Below, in pieces: positions 26,129 through 34,495 of a stretch of 64,000 bases of DNA (the first letter of the stretch is position 1; the number at the start of each line of letters is the position of its first letter). Source of the DNA: Streptomyces sp. NBC_00341. GTDB lineage: Bacteria > Actinomycetota > Actinomycetes > Streptomycetales > Streptomycetaceae. Both the position numbers and the translations under genes were made by a program. The notes under the pieces are model-generated. The model did not search any database and was not told the origin of the DNA. It saw only the letters and a program-made list of their open reading frames with translations. The DNA is taken from positions 7,564,001-7,628,000 of the forward strand of contig NZ_CP108002.1 in NCBI RefSeq assembly GCF_041435055.1, in the 5' to 3' direction.

Positions 26129-26976
26129 ACCGCCCGCGCCCCGAAGTCGCCGTCCGCGCGCACGCCGCCCTCGGTGAGGGCCCGACCTGGGACCCGGCCA
26201 CCGGACGGCTGATCTGGGTCGACATCCTCGCCGCCCGGATCCACACCTACGAACCGGCCACCGGCCGCCGTACGGTCATGGCCACCGAACAGCACGTCGG
26301 AGCGGCCAAACCACGCGCGGGCGGCGGCCTGGTCGTCAACCTGCGCGACGGCATCGGTCTCTACGACGCCGACGGCGCCTTCCGCTGGCTCGTCCACGAC
26401 GCCGAACCGGGACGGCGCGGCAACGACGCGGCGGTGGCCCCCGACGGGGCGCTGTGGGCGGGCACCATGCGCTACGACGACACGGAGGCGGGCGGGAGCC
26501 TCACCCGCGTCGCACCCGACGGCACGGCCACCCGGGTGCTGCCCCTGGTGGCCTGCAGCAACGGCACCGGATGGAGCCCCGACGGGCGGCTGATGTACTA
26601 CATCGACACAGCGACCCGCCGGATCGATGTCTTCGACGTGGACGGTGAACAGGTCCTCGACCGCCGCCCGTTCGCCACCGTGGAGGAGGGGGCCGGCTTC
26701 CCCGACGGGCTGACGGTGGACGCGCTGGGAGCCGTCTGGGTCGCCCTGTGGGACGGGGCCGCGCTGCGCCGCTACACGGCGGACGGTGTGCTGGAGCACA
26801 TCGTCGAACTGCCGGTGCGACGGCCGACGTCCTGCGCCTTCGGCGGCCCGGACCTGCGCGACCTGTACATCTCCACGGCCCGCGGCGGCCTCGACGCCCC
26901 GCACCCGCTCGACGGTTCGCTGCTGGTCCTGCCGGACGCCGGCCGGGGCATGCCCGCCACCCCCTTCGCGGGCTGA
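26125..26976 (+). CDS. SMP-30/gluconolactonase-family hydrolase
   Basis: A 283-residue six-bladed beta-propeller lactonase. The first metal ligand is the Glu in LGEGPTWDP; later ligands fit the Asn in CSNGTGWSPD and the Asp in FPDGLTVDALGAVWVALW. Such enzymes hydrolyse sugar lactones (for example arabino- or gluconolactone) to acids. It overlaps the IclR gene by 4 bases and is the only structural gene of that operon, so the rest of the sugar pathway must be elsewhere. Cytoplasmic. Confidence 0.9.
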   Translation: MNRPRPEVAVRAHAALGEGPTWDPATGRLIWVDILAARIHTYEPATGRRTVMATEQHVGAAKPRAGGGLVVNLRDGIGLYDADGAFRWLVHDAEPGRRGNDAAVAPDGALWAGTMRYDDTEAGGSLTRVAPDGTATRVLPLVACSNGTGWSPDGRLMYYIDTATRRIDVFDVDGEQVLDRRPFATVEEGAGFPDGLTVDALGAVWVALWDGAALRRYTADGVLEHIVELPVRRPTSCAFGGPDLRDLYISTARGGLDAPHPLDGSLLVLPDAGRGMPATPFAG

Positions 26977-27136
26977 CGGGCCAGGCCGAGCGGGACCCGC
27001 ACGGGGGCCGTGCCCAGGACGTCACGGCGGTTACGCTTCCCGGCCCACCGGGCGGCCCGCGCCATTCCCTCGTATAAAGGGGCTCACACGGCCCGCTCGA
27101 CGGGCGGCTGACCGAGCGGCGGCGGAGGAGGCCCGG

Positions 27137-28402
27137 ATGGGCCGGGAACGGACCGGGCGTCAGGGACGCGGGCGGACCGGGCGCGGCGCACCGGGAGTCC
27201 GGGAGGACCGGGGCCCGGTGCGGTACGGACCGCCCGCGCCCGGCCCCGGACTGCCGGTCCTGCCCGAACTGGCCGAGGTACTGGCGGCGGCGGCCGGCCG
27301 CGGCGTGCCGGAGCCGGCCGGGGGCTCGGCGGCGCTGCGCGAGGCGGCCTGCGCCTACTGGGAGCGGCGCGGACTGCGCGGCGGCCCCGAGCGCGTCGCG
27401 GCCGCGCCGGGCACCTCCGCGCTGCTGCTGGCCCTGATCGCCGCGCACGGCGGCGACGTGCTGATGCCGCGCCCCTGCCCCGCTGCCTGGATCCCGCAGG
27501 CCCGGCTGCTGGGCCGGCCCGCCTACCACGTGCCGACCCCCGCCGAGTGCGGCGGCGTGCCCGACCCGTACGCGCTGCTGGAGACCGTCCGCAGGGTGCG
27601 GGCCGAGGGCGGCAGGCCCCGGCTGCTGCTGATCTCCGTCGTCGACGACCCCACCGCCACCGTCGCGCCGCCGGAACTCGTGCGCGAGGCCTGCGAGGCC
27701 GCCGTCGCGGAGGGGCTGCACATCGTCAGCGACGAGACCTGGCGCGACACCCTGCACCGGCCGCGCGACACGGTGCTGCTGAGCCCGGCCGAGATGTGCC
27801 CCGACGACGTGACGGTGATCTCCGACCTGACCGGTGCGCTGACCCCGTCCGCCTGGCCGGTCGCGGTCGCCCGGTTCCCGGACACCGGCCGGGCGGCGGT
27901 CCGCCACGCCCGTACGCTCGACATCCTCACCGCGCTCGGCGCCTTCGTCGCCGGTCCGGTCGCGGCGGCCGCGGCGCACGCGCTGCGCGAACCGGACGCC
28001 GTCACGGAGCGGGTCCGCCGGGCGGCGGCCATGCAGGCACAGGTCGCCGCCGCCGCCCACCGGGCGGTCCTCGCCTCCGGCGCGCTGGCCCGGCCCCCGC
28101 AGGCCGGCCGCCACCTCTACGCGGACCTCGGCCCGCTCAGGTCCCGGCTCGCCGCCCGGGGTGTCACGGACTCGCTGGAGCTGGAGGAGTACCTGACGGA
28201 GCGGCTCGGCGCACCGGCCCCCGGCGGCCACCGGTTCGGCGACGAGCTGGGGGCCCTGCGGGTGCGGCTGGGCACCGGGACGCTGCTCGGGTCGACCCCG
28301 GAGCAGCAGCTGGAGTCACTGGCCGCGGCGCGGCCCCTGGAACTGCCGCACGTCGAGGCAGCCCTCGGCGTCTTCCGCTCCGCCCTCGACGAACTCCGCT
28401 GA
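27137..28402 (+). CDS. Aminotransferase-fold protein lacking the PLP lysine
   Basis: A 421-residue protein with the class I/II aminotransferase layout: substrate-side GGSAALREAACAYWERR, the cofactor-ring segment APGTSALLLALIAA, VSDETWRD (the Asp that normally contacts the pyridine nitrogen) and a final domain with RVRLGTG. Where active enzymes have S-x-S-K, this one reads VISDLTGALTPSAWPVAVAR, so the Schiff-base lysine appears replaced. Transamination is therefore unlikely; it could be a pseudoenzyme or bind PLP non-covalently. GGAGGAGG precedes ATG 27137. Gene stands alone, 160 bases after the SMP-30 gene. Confidence 0.75.
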   Translation: MGRERTGRQGRGRTGRGAPGVREDRGPVRYGPPAPGPGLPVLPELAEVLAAAAGRGVPEPAGGSAALREAACAYWERRGLRGGPERVAAAPGTSALLLALIAAHGGDVLMPRPCPAAWIPQARLLGRPAYHVPTPAECGGVPDPYALLETVRRVRAEGGRPRLLLISVVDDPTATVAPPELVREACEAAVAEGLHIVSDETWRDTLHRPRDTVLLSPAEMCPDDVTVISDLTGALTPSAWPVAVARFPDTGRAAVRHARTLDILTALGAFVAGPVAAAAAHALREPDAVTERVRRAAAMQAQVAAAAHRAVLASGALARPPQAGRHLYADLGPLRSRLAARGVTDSLELEEYLTERLGAPAPGGHRFGDELGALRVRLGTGTLLGSTPEQQLESLAAARPLELPHVEAALGVFRSALDELR

Positions 28403-28439
28403 CGGACCCCCGGGCCGCTCCGCCGGAGCACCCCGGCCG

Positions 28440-29060
28440 TCAGCGGCCGAAGCGCACCCGCAGCCGGCGCCACAGCGCGGGCGCCCCGCTGATCAGCAGC
28501 GTCAGACCCACCGCGGCCACCACCCCCTGCCACGGCTCGGGGAACAGCGAGCCGCCCAGAACGCCGATCAGCTGGTACGTGGCGGCCCAGGCCAGACAGG
28601 CCGGCACATCCCCGCGGGCGAACCGCCGCATCGGCATCCGGCCCAGCAGGCAGGCCAGCATCACCGGAATCCGCCCGGCCGGTACCAGCCGGGACAGCAC
28701 CAGCACCATCGCGCCGTGCTCGTCGAGCTTCTGCTGCGCCTGCGCGAGCCGCTCCGGAGCGGCCCGTTCGCTGATCACCCGCAGCCACTTGGAACCGTTC
28801 TTCGAGCGCACCCCGCGCTGACCCAGCCAGTACAGGCAGACGTCTCCGAGGAACGCGGCGCCGGACGCCACCGCGAAGACGTACAGCAGCGCGAACGGCG
28901 ACGACTGGTGGAACGCCACCACCGCCGCCGAGCTCACCAGCGCACCCGTCGGCACCACCGGCACCAGCGCGCCCAGCGCCACCAGCAGGAACAGCGACGG
29001 ATAGCCGACCGCCTGCTGCGTCGACTCCGTAGGGAGCCGGCTCACGACCTCGTGGATCAC
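28440..29060 (-). CDS. DedA-family integral membrane protein
   Basis: A 206-residue DedA/VTT-domain protein. Conserved elements are GALVPVVPTGAL near the N-terminus, GAAFLGDVCLYWLGQRG in the middle, and SRLVPAGRIPVMLACLLGRMPMRRF, the re-entrant loop with the key Arg. DedA proteins are lipid scramblase or undecaprenyl-phosphate transport proteins needed for membrane homeostasis. The start overlaps the stop of the metallo-hydrolase gene (4 bases), so the two genes are coupled. Confidence 0.87.
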   Translation of the reverse strand: MIHEVVSRLPTESTQQAVGYPSLFLLVALGALVPVVPTGALVSSAAVVAFHQSSPFALLYVFAVASGAAFLGDVCLYWLGQRGVRSKNGSKWLRVISERAAPERLAQAQQKLDEHGAMVLVLSRLVPAGRIPVMLACLLGRMPMRRFARGDVPACLAWAATYQLIGVLGGSLFPEPWQGVVAAVGLTLLISGAPALWRRLRVRFGR

Positions 29061-29839
29061 CCGTCGGCCTCCGGCCGGACATGTTCGCCGTGCTCCAGCC
29101 GGTGCACCGCCACCCCCGGCGCCAGCAGCGCCGCCTGCCGGACGAACTCGTCACCCGGCGAATGGAACTCGTGCGGCCGGATTCCGTCCATCCCGATCGG
29201 CCAGTACGTGCCGTAGTGCACCGGCACCGCCGAGCGCGGCGACAGCCGGGCCAGCGCCTGGGCGGCCCGCCCCGCGTCGAGGTGGCTGTGGCCCAGGTAG
29301 GGCCCCCAGCCGCCGACCGGCAGCAGCGCCACGTCCACCGGCCCGACCTCCTCTGCCATGTCGTCGAACAGTCCGGTGTCCCCGGCGAAGTAGGTGCGCG
29401 CCGAGCCCTGGACGACGTAACCAAGGGCTGGGGAGCGGTGCGGGCCCACCGGCAGCCGCCGCCCGTCGTGCAGGGCCGGGACCGCACGGATCAGCACCGC
29501 ACCGACCCGCACCTCGTCGCCGGGCACGACCTCGGTGATCCGCAGCCCGCGCATCCTGCGCAGCAGCCGCAGCCCCGGAACCGCCCGGACCGCACCCAGC
29601 GGCACGATCAGCCGGCCGCCCGGGGCGATGCGGGCCAGCGACGGCAGATGCAGATGGTCGGAGTGCAGATGCGAGATGAGGACGACATCGGCGACGGCCG
29701 CCGCCGGGCCGGGCAGCTCTCCACGACGGCGGCGCAGATGCGCGATGCGCCGTACGAAGAGGGGGTCGGTCAGCACCCGGACCCCGGAGTCCTCGATCGT
29801 GCAGGTGGCATGACCCCACCAGGTGACTTCCACCGGCAC
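29057..29839 (-). CDS. MBL-fold metallo-hydrolase (UlaG/RomA-like)
   Basis: A 260-residue metallo-beta-lactamase-fold protein. The metal motif HLHSDH is in ISHLHSDHLHLPSL; further ligands are likely in TYFAGDTGLFDD and PVHYGTYWP. The opening VTWWGHATCTIED resembles the RomA/YtnP/UlaG and NAPE-PLD-like groups, which act on phosphodiester or lactone substrates including N-acyl phospholipids. GTG 29839 has GGAGG 6 bases upstream. It is cotranscribed with the DedA gene, so a lipid-related substrate is attractive but unproven. Confidence 0.85.
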   Translation of the reverse strand: MPVEVTWWGHATCTIEDSGVRVLTDPLFVRRIAHLRRRRGELPGPAAAVADVVLISHLHSDHLHLPSLARIAPGGRLIVPLGAVRAVPGLRLLRRMRGLRITEVVPGDEVRVGAVLIRAVPALHDGRRLPVGPHRSPALGYVVQGSARTYFAGDTGLFDDMAEEVGPVDVALLPVGGWGPYLGHSHLDAGRAAQALARLSPRSAVPVHYGTYWPIGMDGIRPHEFHSPGDEFVRQAALLAPGVAVHRLEHGEHVRPEADG

Positions 29840-30013
29840 GCGCCGCCTCCTGTTCCCCGGACCTGCCGTCGAGCCTACGGGTAACAGCCGCGCCCGGTCC
29901 GTGAGCCCCGGTGCTCCCGCTCCCGTGCGCCCCCCGCGCGTCCCGCCACGCGCCTTTTTGTACGGGGACCCGGGGCGTAGGGTCGCAGGACGCCTAGCTC
30001 GGGGAGAACGGCC

Positions 30014-30418
30014 ATGGGGGACGTACGGGTGGCGGCCATCGCCAGTCTCACGCCGCTGGAGGAGCTCGACAGCGATCCGTTCCTCGTGGACACCCGCAGC
30101 CAGCACGAGATGTGCGCCCGCTGGGCGGCCGACAAGGGCTACGTCGTCACCCGGCAGCTGCGCCTGTACGGACTGCGCCCCGACCACCAGGCACTCTGGG
30201 CCGATGTCGAGGACGGCGAGGTCGAACTCTTCGTCGCCCCCAACGACCGGGTGCTCGCGCGGGCCGTCGCCTCGGTCCCGCGGTTCACCGAGGAGTGCGA
30301 GCGGCGCGGCGTCCGCCTGGAGATCGCCGGTCTGGACGAGCCGCTCTACAGCTCCCGGACCAAAGCCGGTGTGCACCGCAGGCTCTCGATGCCGACCGCC
30401 GGATACGACGGCTCCTGA
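30014..30418 (+). CDS. Stand-alone serine-recombinase N-terminal-like domain
   Basis: A 134-residue protein that resembles only the catalytic domain of resolvases/invertases. TRSQHEMCARWAADKGYVV matches the QxxxxxxYAxxxGY helix, and RPDHQALWADVEDGEVELFV followed by NDRVLAR matches RPxxxxLLxDVxxGxVDxVVVxxxDRLAR. The usual YxRVSTxxQ start is changed (VAAIASLTPLEE), so the nucleophile is uncertain, and there is no DNA-binding domain. It is probably not a recombinase now. GGGGAG lies 7 bases before ATG. Free-standing, 99 bases upstream of the membrane phosphodiesterase gene on the same strand. Confidence 0.6.
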   Translation: MGDVRVAAIASLTPLEELDSDPFLVDTRSQHEMCARWAADKGYVVTRQLRLYGLRPDHQALWADVEDGEVELFVAPNDRVLARAVASVPRFTEECERRGVRLEIAGLDEPLYSSRTKAGVHRRLSMPTAGYDGS

Positions 30419-30517
30419 ACCGCCCGGCCGGAGATCGCCGGTCCAGTGGGCCGTCCCGCTGTGAAAAGCTGGACCGGGGCCCGGAAGAGCGGGGCCCGGA
30501 CGTGAGGTGGCAGCGGC

Positions 30518-32635
30518 GTGGGTGACGGGCGATGGCGAAGAGCCGGAAGCGCCCTGATGCGGGTGATTGTGGTGTGGGGCGTCTCGACGCTCACGATGCT
30601 TGTGCTCGCGGGGATTCTGCCGGACTTCCAGCTCCAGTCGGACGACGGCGACAGCATCACCAAGACCGCGTTCACCGCGGCCTGGGGCGCGGGCGCGTTC
30701 GGACTGCTCTCCGCACTGGTCTGGCCGGTGCTGGTACGGGCCCTGCTCATCGTGCCGGCCCTGGTCCTGGGCGCGCTGGTGTTCTTCCTCAACGGCTCGC
30801 TGCTGCTGATAGCGCTGCGGCTCATCCCGGACGGGCGCGGCGCGGCCGACCCGCAGATGGCGGTCGTCGTCGCGGCCGTGATGTCCGCGGTCGCCTCGGC
30901 GACGTCCACCGCCCTCGCCGTCCGTGACGACAACGCCTACCGCCGCCGTCTGTCGCGCCTCGCGGACCGGCGGCGCCGCCGCAGCGGCAGCGGTGACGGC
31001 GCGGACGGGGGGCCGCCCGGCACGGTCTTCATCCAGCTCGACGGAGTCGGCCACGACGTCCTCGCGCAGGCCGCCGCCGACGGCCTGATGCCGACCGTCG
31101 CCCACTGGCTGGCCGACGGGACGGGCCACCGGCTCACCCCGTGGCGCACCGACTGGTCCAGCCAGACCGGCGCCAGCCAGCTCGGCATCCTGCACGGCAC
31201 CAACTTCGACGTCCCGGCCTTCCGCTGGTACGAGAAGGAGACCGGCGACGTCATGGTCTCCAGCAGACCGGCGAGCGCCCTCGAAATGCAGCGCAGAGCC
31301 GTCCTCCGCACCCGTGACGGCGGACTGCTCACCCTCGACGGGGCCGGCCGGGGCAACCTCTTCAGCGGCGGCGCCGACCAGCTCGCGCTCGTCCTGTCGA
31401 TGGCCGCCAGACGCGGCAAGGGCCGCCGCTCACGGGCCGGGTACTTCGCCTACTTCGCGGACCCGGCCAACGCCGTCCGTACCGCGCTCTCGTTCGTCGC
31501 CGAGGTCGGCAGGGAGATAGGCCAGTCCACCCGGGCCCGCCTCCGCAAGGAGACGCCCCGGATCAAGCGCGGCGGGCTCTACCCCTTCATCCGGGCCTTC
31601 GCGACCGTCGTCGAACGCGATGTGGTGGTCGCCGCCGTCATGGGCGACATGTTCGCCGGACGGACCGCGGTCTACGCCGACCTGGTCGCCTACGACGAGG
31701 TCGCCCACCACTCCGGGCCGCGCAGCCGGGACGCGGAGAAGGTCCTCGCCCGGCTGGACCGCTCGCTCGCGCTGATCGTCAAGGTCGCGGAACACACCCC
31801 GCGCACGTACCGGATCGTGCTCCTGTCCGACCACGGCCAGAGCCCCGGGGAGACCTTCGCGGGGGTGTACGGGCTGACGCTGAAGGACCTGGTGCGGGCG
31901 GGCAGCGGACTGCCGGTGCCCCGCCGGGCGCAGCGCACCCGGAGCGGTTCCGAAGCCCGTGACGCGGTACGGATCGCGCTGCACCGGCCGGTCGACGGGG
32001 ACCGGCAGGAGAACCAGGCCCACCCCTCGGAGCCGGTCGTCCTCGCCTCCGGCAACCTCGGCCTGATCTCCTTCCCCGACCTCGCCGGCCGCGCCTCCCT
32101 GGAGCAGCTCGACCGCCGCCACCCCGCGCTGCTCAGCACGCTCGCCAACCACCCCGGCATCGGCTTCCTGCTGGTGCGCAGCGAGGCCCACGGCTCCGTG
32201 GTGCTGGCGCGCGGCGGCACCCGGATCCCGGTGGCGGAGCTGCGGGACGGGGACGGGCCGCTGGCCCCCTTCGGCCCGGGAGCGGCGGCCGCGATCCGGC
32301 GCACCGACACCTTCCCGCACGTCGCGGACGTGATGGTCAACTCGATGTACGACCCGGAAACGGGCACCGTGCACGCCTTCGAGGAGCAGATCGGCTCGCA
32401 CGGGGGCCTGGGCGGCGAACAGTCCCGGCCCTTCCTGCTCTGGCCGCGCGGGATGACGGACCCGCTCGACGCGGCGGCCGCGGAGGGCGAGGAGCGGCCG
32501 GCCGAGCTGGTCGGCGCGGAGACCGTCCACCGGGTCCTGCGGCGCTGGCTCGACGAGGTCTCGGGGCCGCAGGTGCCCGTGGGACAGCCGGACCGGGCCG
32601 GTGACGCCGACGCGGGCACCGGCGCGCGCGGCTGA
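30518..32635 (+). CDS. Membrane-anchored alkaline-phosphatase-superfamily protein with holin-like N-terminus
   Basis: A 705-residue protein. Residues 1-130 contain four hydrophobic segments of the phage-holin IV-like family (MRVIVVWGVSTLTMLVLAGI and three more), followed by an Arg-rich linker and a type I phosphodiesterase/alkaline-phosphatase-fold domain. Metal-site motifs are QLDGVGHDVL, the DEVAHHSG block, LLSDHGQS and GSHGGLGGE. The presumed nucleophile lies in QTGASQLGILHG. This points to hydrolysis or transfer of a phosphodiester or phospholipid head group; side of the membrane is not certain. GTG 30518 has GAGGTGG upstream. Often annotated simply as phage holin family, which hides the enzyme. 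Confidence 0.8.
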   Translation: MGDGRWRRAGSALMRVIVVWGVSTLTMLVLAGILPDFQLQSDDGDSITKTAFTAAWGAGAFGLLSALVWPVLVRALLIVPALVLGALVFFLNGSLLLIALRLIPDGRGAADPQMAVVVAAVMSAVASATSTALAVRDDNAYRRRLSRLADRRRRRSGSGDGADGGPPGTVFIQLDGVGHDVLAQAAADGLMPTVAHWLADGTGHRLTPWRTDWSSQTGASQLGILHGTNFDVPAFRWYEKETGDVMVSSRPASALEMQRRAVLRTRDGGLLTLDGAGRGNLFSGGADQLALVLSMAARRGKGRRSRAGYFAYFADPANAVRTALSFVAEVGREIGQSTRARLRKETPRIKRGGLYPFIRAFATVVERDVVVAAVMGDMFAGRTAVYADLVAYDEVAHHSGPRSRDAEKVLARLDRSLALIVKVAEHTPRTYRIVLLSDHGQSPGETFAGVYGLTLKDLVRAGSGLPVPRRAQRTRSGSEARDAVRIALHRPVDGDRQENQAHPSEPVVLASGNLGLISFPDLAGRASLEQLDRRHPALLSTLANHPGIGFLLVRSEAHGSVVLARGGTRIPVAELRDGDGPLAPFGPGAAAAIRRTDTFPHVADVMVNSMYDPETGTVHAFEEQIGSHGGLGGEQSRPFLLWPRGMTDPLDAAAAEGEERPAELVGAETVHRVLRRWLDEVSGPQVPVGQPDRAGDADAGTGARG

Positions 32636-32647
32636 CCGCCGGCGGCG

Positions 32648-33700
32648 TCAGGCGGAGCGGCGCCTCACCAGGGTCGGATGGAAGATCGCCGACGGCACCG
32701 GCTCACCGGGGCTGCCGATCTGCTTCAGCAGCAGCCGGGCCATCTCGGCGGACATCTCCTCCACCGGCTGCCGGACCGTCGTCAGCGGCGGATCGCAGGC
32801 CGTGGCCGCACTGCTGTCGTCGAACCCGACCAGGGCGATGTCATCGGGGATCTCCTTGCCCGCCCGCAGCAGCACCGGGAGCGCGCCCAGCGCCATCAGG
32901 TCGGACGCGATGAACACCGCGTCCAGGTCCGCACGGTCGTCGAGGAGCCGCTTCATCGCGGCGGCGCCGCCCGTATGCGTGAAGTCGCCCTCCACGGCCG
33001 TCACGTCCCGGATGCCGTGCGCCGAGAGCGCGTCCAGGAAACCCGTCAGCCGCGCCTGACCGGCCGGCATGTCCTGCGGGCCCGACACCGTGCCGATCCG
33101 GCGGCGGCCCAGCGAGACCAGGTGTTCGGCGGCCAGCTGCGCCCCCGCCCGCTGGTCGGCCTCGACATAGGTGAGCGGGGTCGGCCGGCGGGGCTCACCC
33201 GCGAGCACGGCGGGCAGCCGGGTGTCGTGCAGCAGCCCCGGCAGCGGGTCGTCCGCGTGCGAGGAGATGAGAACCACCCCGTCGACGTGCCCGTGGCGCA
33301 GGTAGGACAGCAACTGGTCGCGGGAGGACTGGTCGTCGGCCAGCATCAGCACCAACTGGATACCGGCCGGGCGCAGGACTTCGAGCAGCCCGCTGACCAC
33401 CCGCCCGAAGTACGGGTCGGAGAACATCCGGCCTATGAAGGGCTCGGAGACCGGGCGCCGTTCGCGTTCCGAGACGACGAGCGCGACCGAGTCGGTGCGC
33501 CGGGTGACCAGCGAGCGGGCGGCGCGGTTGGGCACGTATCCGGTGGCGTCCACGGCCTCTTCGACCATCCGGCGCAGCGCCGGGTCCACGGTCGTCGCGC
33601 CGTTGATCACCCGGGAGACGGTGGCCCGTGACACCCCCGCCACGGCGGCCACGTCCTCCAGAGTGGCGGGGCGCGCGGGCAGCGGTGAGTCGGCAGTCAT
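32648..33700 (-). CDS. LacI-family transcriptional regulator
   Basis: A 350-residue LacI/GalR regulator: HTH and hinge at residues 11-65 (ATLEDVAAVAGVSRATVSRV, then YVPNRAARSL), and a periplasmic-binding-protein-like effector domain (residues 70-345) with the usual SGPQDMPAGQARLTGF and GFDDS segments. It probably senses a sugar. Its stop nearly abuts the convergent phosphodiesterase gene. ATG 33700 has only a weak AAAGAA upstream. The nearby DUF1996 promoter carries GAGAGCGCTCTC palindromes of the type bound by actinobacterial LacI proteins, so this is the obvious candidate ligand, though not proven. Confidence 0.9.
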   Translation of the reverse strand: MTADSPLPARPATLEDVAAVAGVSRATVSRVINGATTVDPALRRMVEEAVDATGYVPNRAARSLVTRRTDSVALVVSERERRPVSEPFIGRMFSDPYFGRVVSGLLEVLRPAGIQLVLMLADDQSSRDQLLSYLRHGHVDGVVLISSHADDPLPGLLHDTRLPAVLAGEPRRPTPLTYVEADQRAGAQLAAEHLVSLGRRRIGTVSGPQDMPAGQARLTGFLDALSAHGIRDVTAVEGDFTHTGGAAAMKRLLDDRADLDAVFIASDLMALGALPVLLRAGKEIPDDIALVGFDDSSAATACDPPLTTVRQPVEEMSAEMARLLLKQIGSPGEPVPSAIFHPTLVRRRSA

Positions 33701-33774
33701 GCAGTTCTTTATACCGGGCGGTACGGGCGGTCCGGAAACGGGTACGGAGCCTTGCGGCGGCACGCAGCGGGGCG

Positions 33775-34386
33775 TCAGCCGGCGACCCCGGAGGGGCCCG
33801 GAAGCCGATCGAGTTCGGTGAGTTCCGCCTTGCGCGCGGACACCAGGGCAGTGGCCAGCCGCTTGGCATCGGGCCTGGTCCCGGACTCCGTCTCGGAGCG
33901 CGACACCTGGGCGGACTGGCGCAGATGGTCGCGGATCAGGGCCGTGAAGAGGCGGTCGAACGCCCGGCCCTCGACGGCGCGGGCCTGTTCGAGATCGTGC
34001 TCCGTCACCATCCCCGGCATGTCGTGCCCCTCGTGCACATTGGTGTCGGGCAGTCCCATCCGGGCCAGCAGCGGGCGCAGCCGCGCGAGTTCGCCGTTCT
34101 GCGCGGTACGGAGCCTGACCGCCCAGCCCCGTATGCGAGGATCGGCGGCGCGCTGCCCGGCGAGTGAGAGCAGGGCCACGGCCTGCTCGTTCATCGGGGT
34201 CATCAGCTGCGCCCAGGCGGCGTCCGTCGGATCGGCCGGAGTCCCGCCCCCGGTGGCGGCGGATGCTGCGGCGGCGACCGAGGGGGCGGGCGGGGCCGGG
34301 TGCTTCGCGTCGGCCGGGGCATCGCATCCGGCCAGGAGGAGGAACAGGAGCAGCGACAGCGCTGCGGTGCTGCGGGCCGCCTTCAT
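33775..34386 (-). CDS. DUF305-family lipoprotein with altered His motif
   Basis: A 203-residue secreted protein. The signal peptide MKAARSTAALSLLLFLLLAGC ends in a lipobox, giving lipidated Cys21. Two DUF305 ferritin-like repeats follow. The first normally reads M-x-P-H-H-x-Q-A but here is LMTPMNEQAVAL, so the histidine pair is lost; the second reads LFTALIRDHLRQSA. EGHDMPGMV, a Met/His-rich loop, remains and could bind copper. DUF305 proteins are linked to copper handling in the envelope. ATG 34386 with GAGGAC upstream. It lies between the LacI gene and the DUF1996 gene on the same strand. Confidence 0.8.
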   Translation of the reverse strand: MKAARSTAALSLLLFLLLAGCDAPADAKHPAPPAPSVAAAASAATGGGTPADPTDAAWAQLMTPMNEQAVALLSLAGQRAADPRIRGWAVRLRTAQNGELARLRPLLARMGLPDTNVHEGHDMPGMVTEHDLEQARAVEGRAFDRLFTALIRDHLRQSAQVSRSETESGTRPDAKRLATALVSARKAELTELDRLPGPSGVAG

Positions 34387-34495
34387 GGCGAGGTCCTCGG
34401 GGGAAGGGCCCGCCCGGGGCACGGGGCCCCGGGCAGGCATCGGACGGACGGCGGCGGTTCAGCCGGTGGCCGGCGGGCGGTGGAGTGACGGTTGA

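Noticed and set aside
30518..30900. Prophage remnant suggested by the holin-like helices
   Set aside because: No capsid, terminase, integrase, lysin or attachment site is present, and the helices are fused to a phosphodiesterase.
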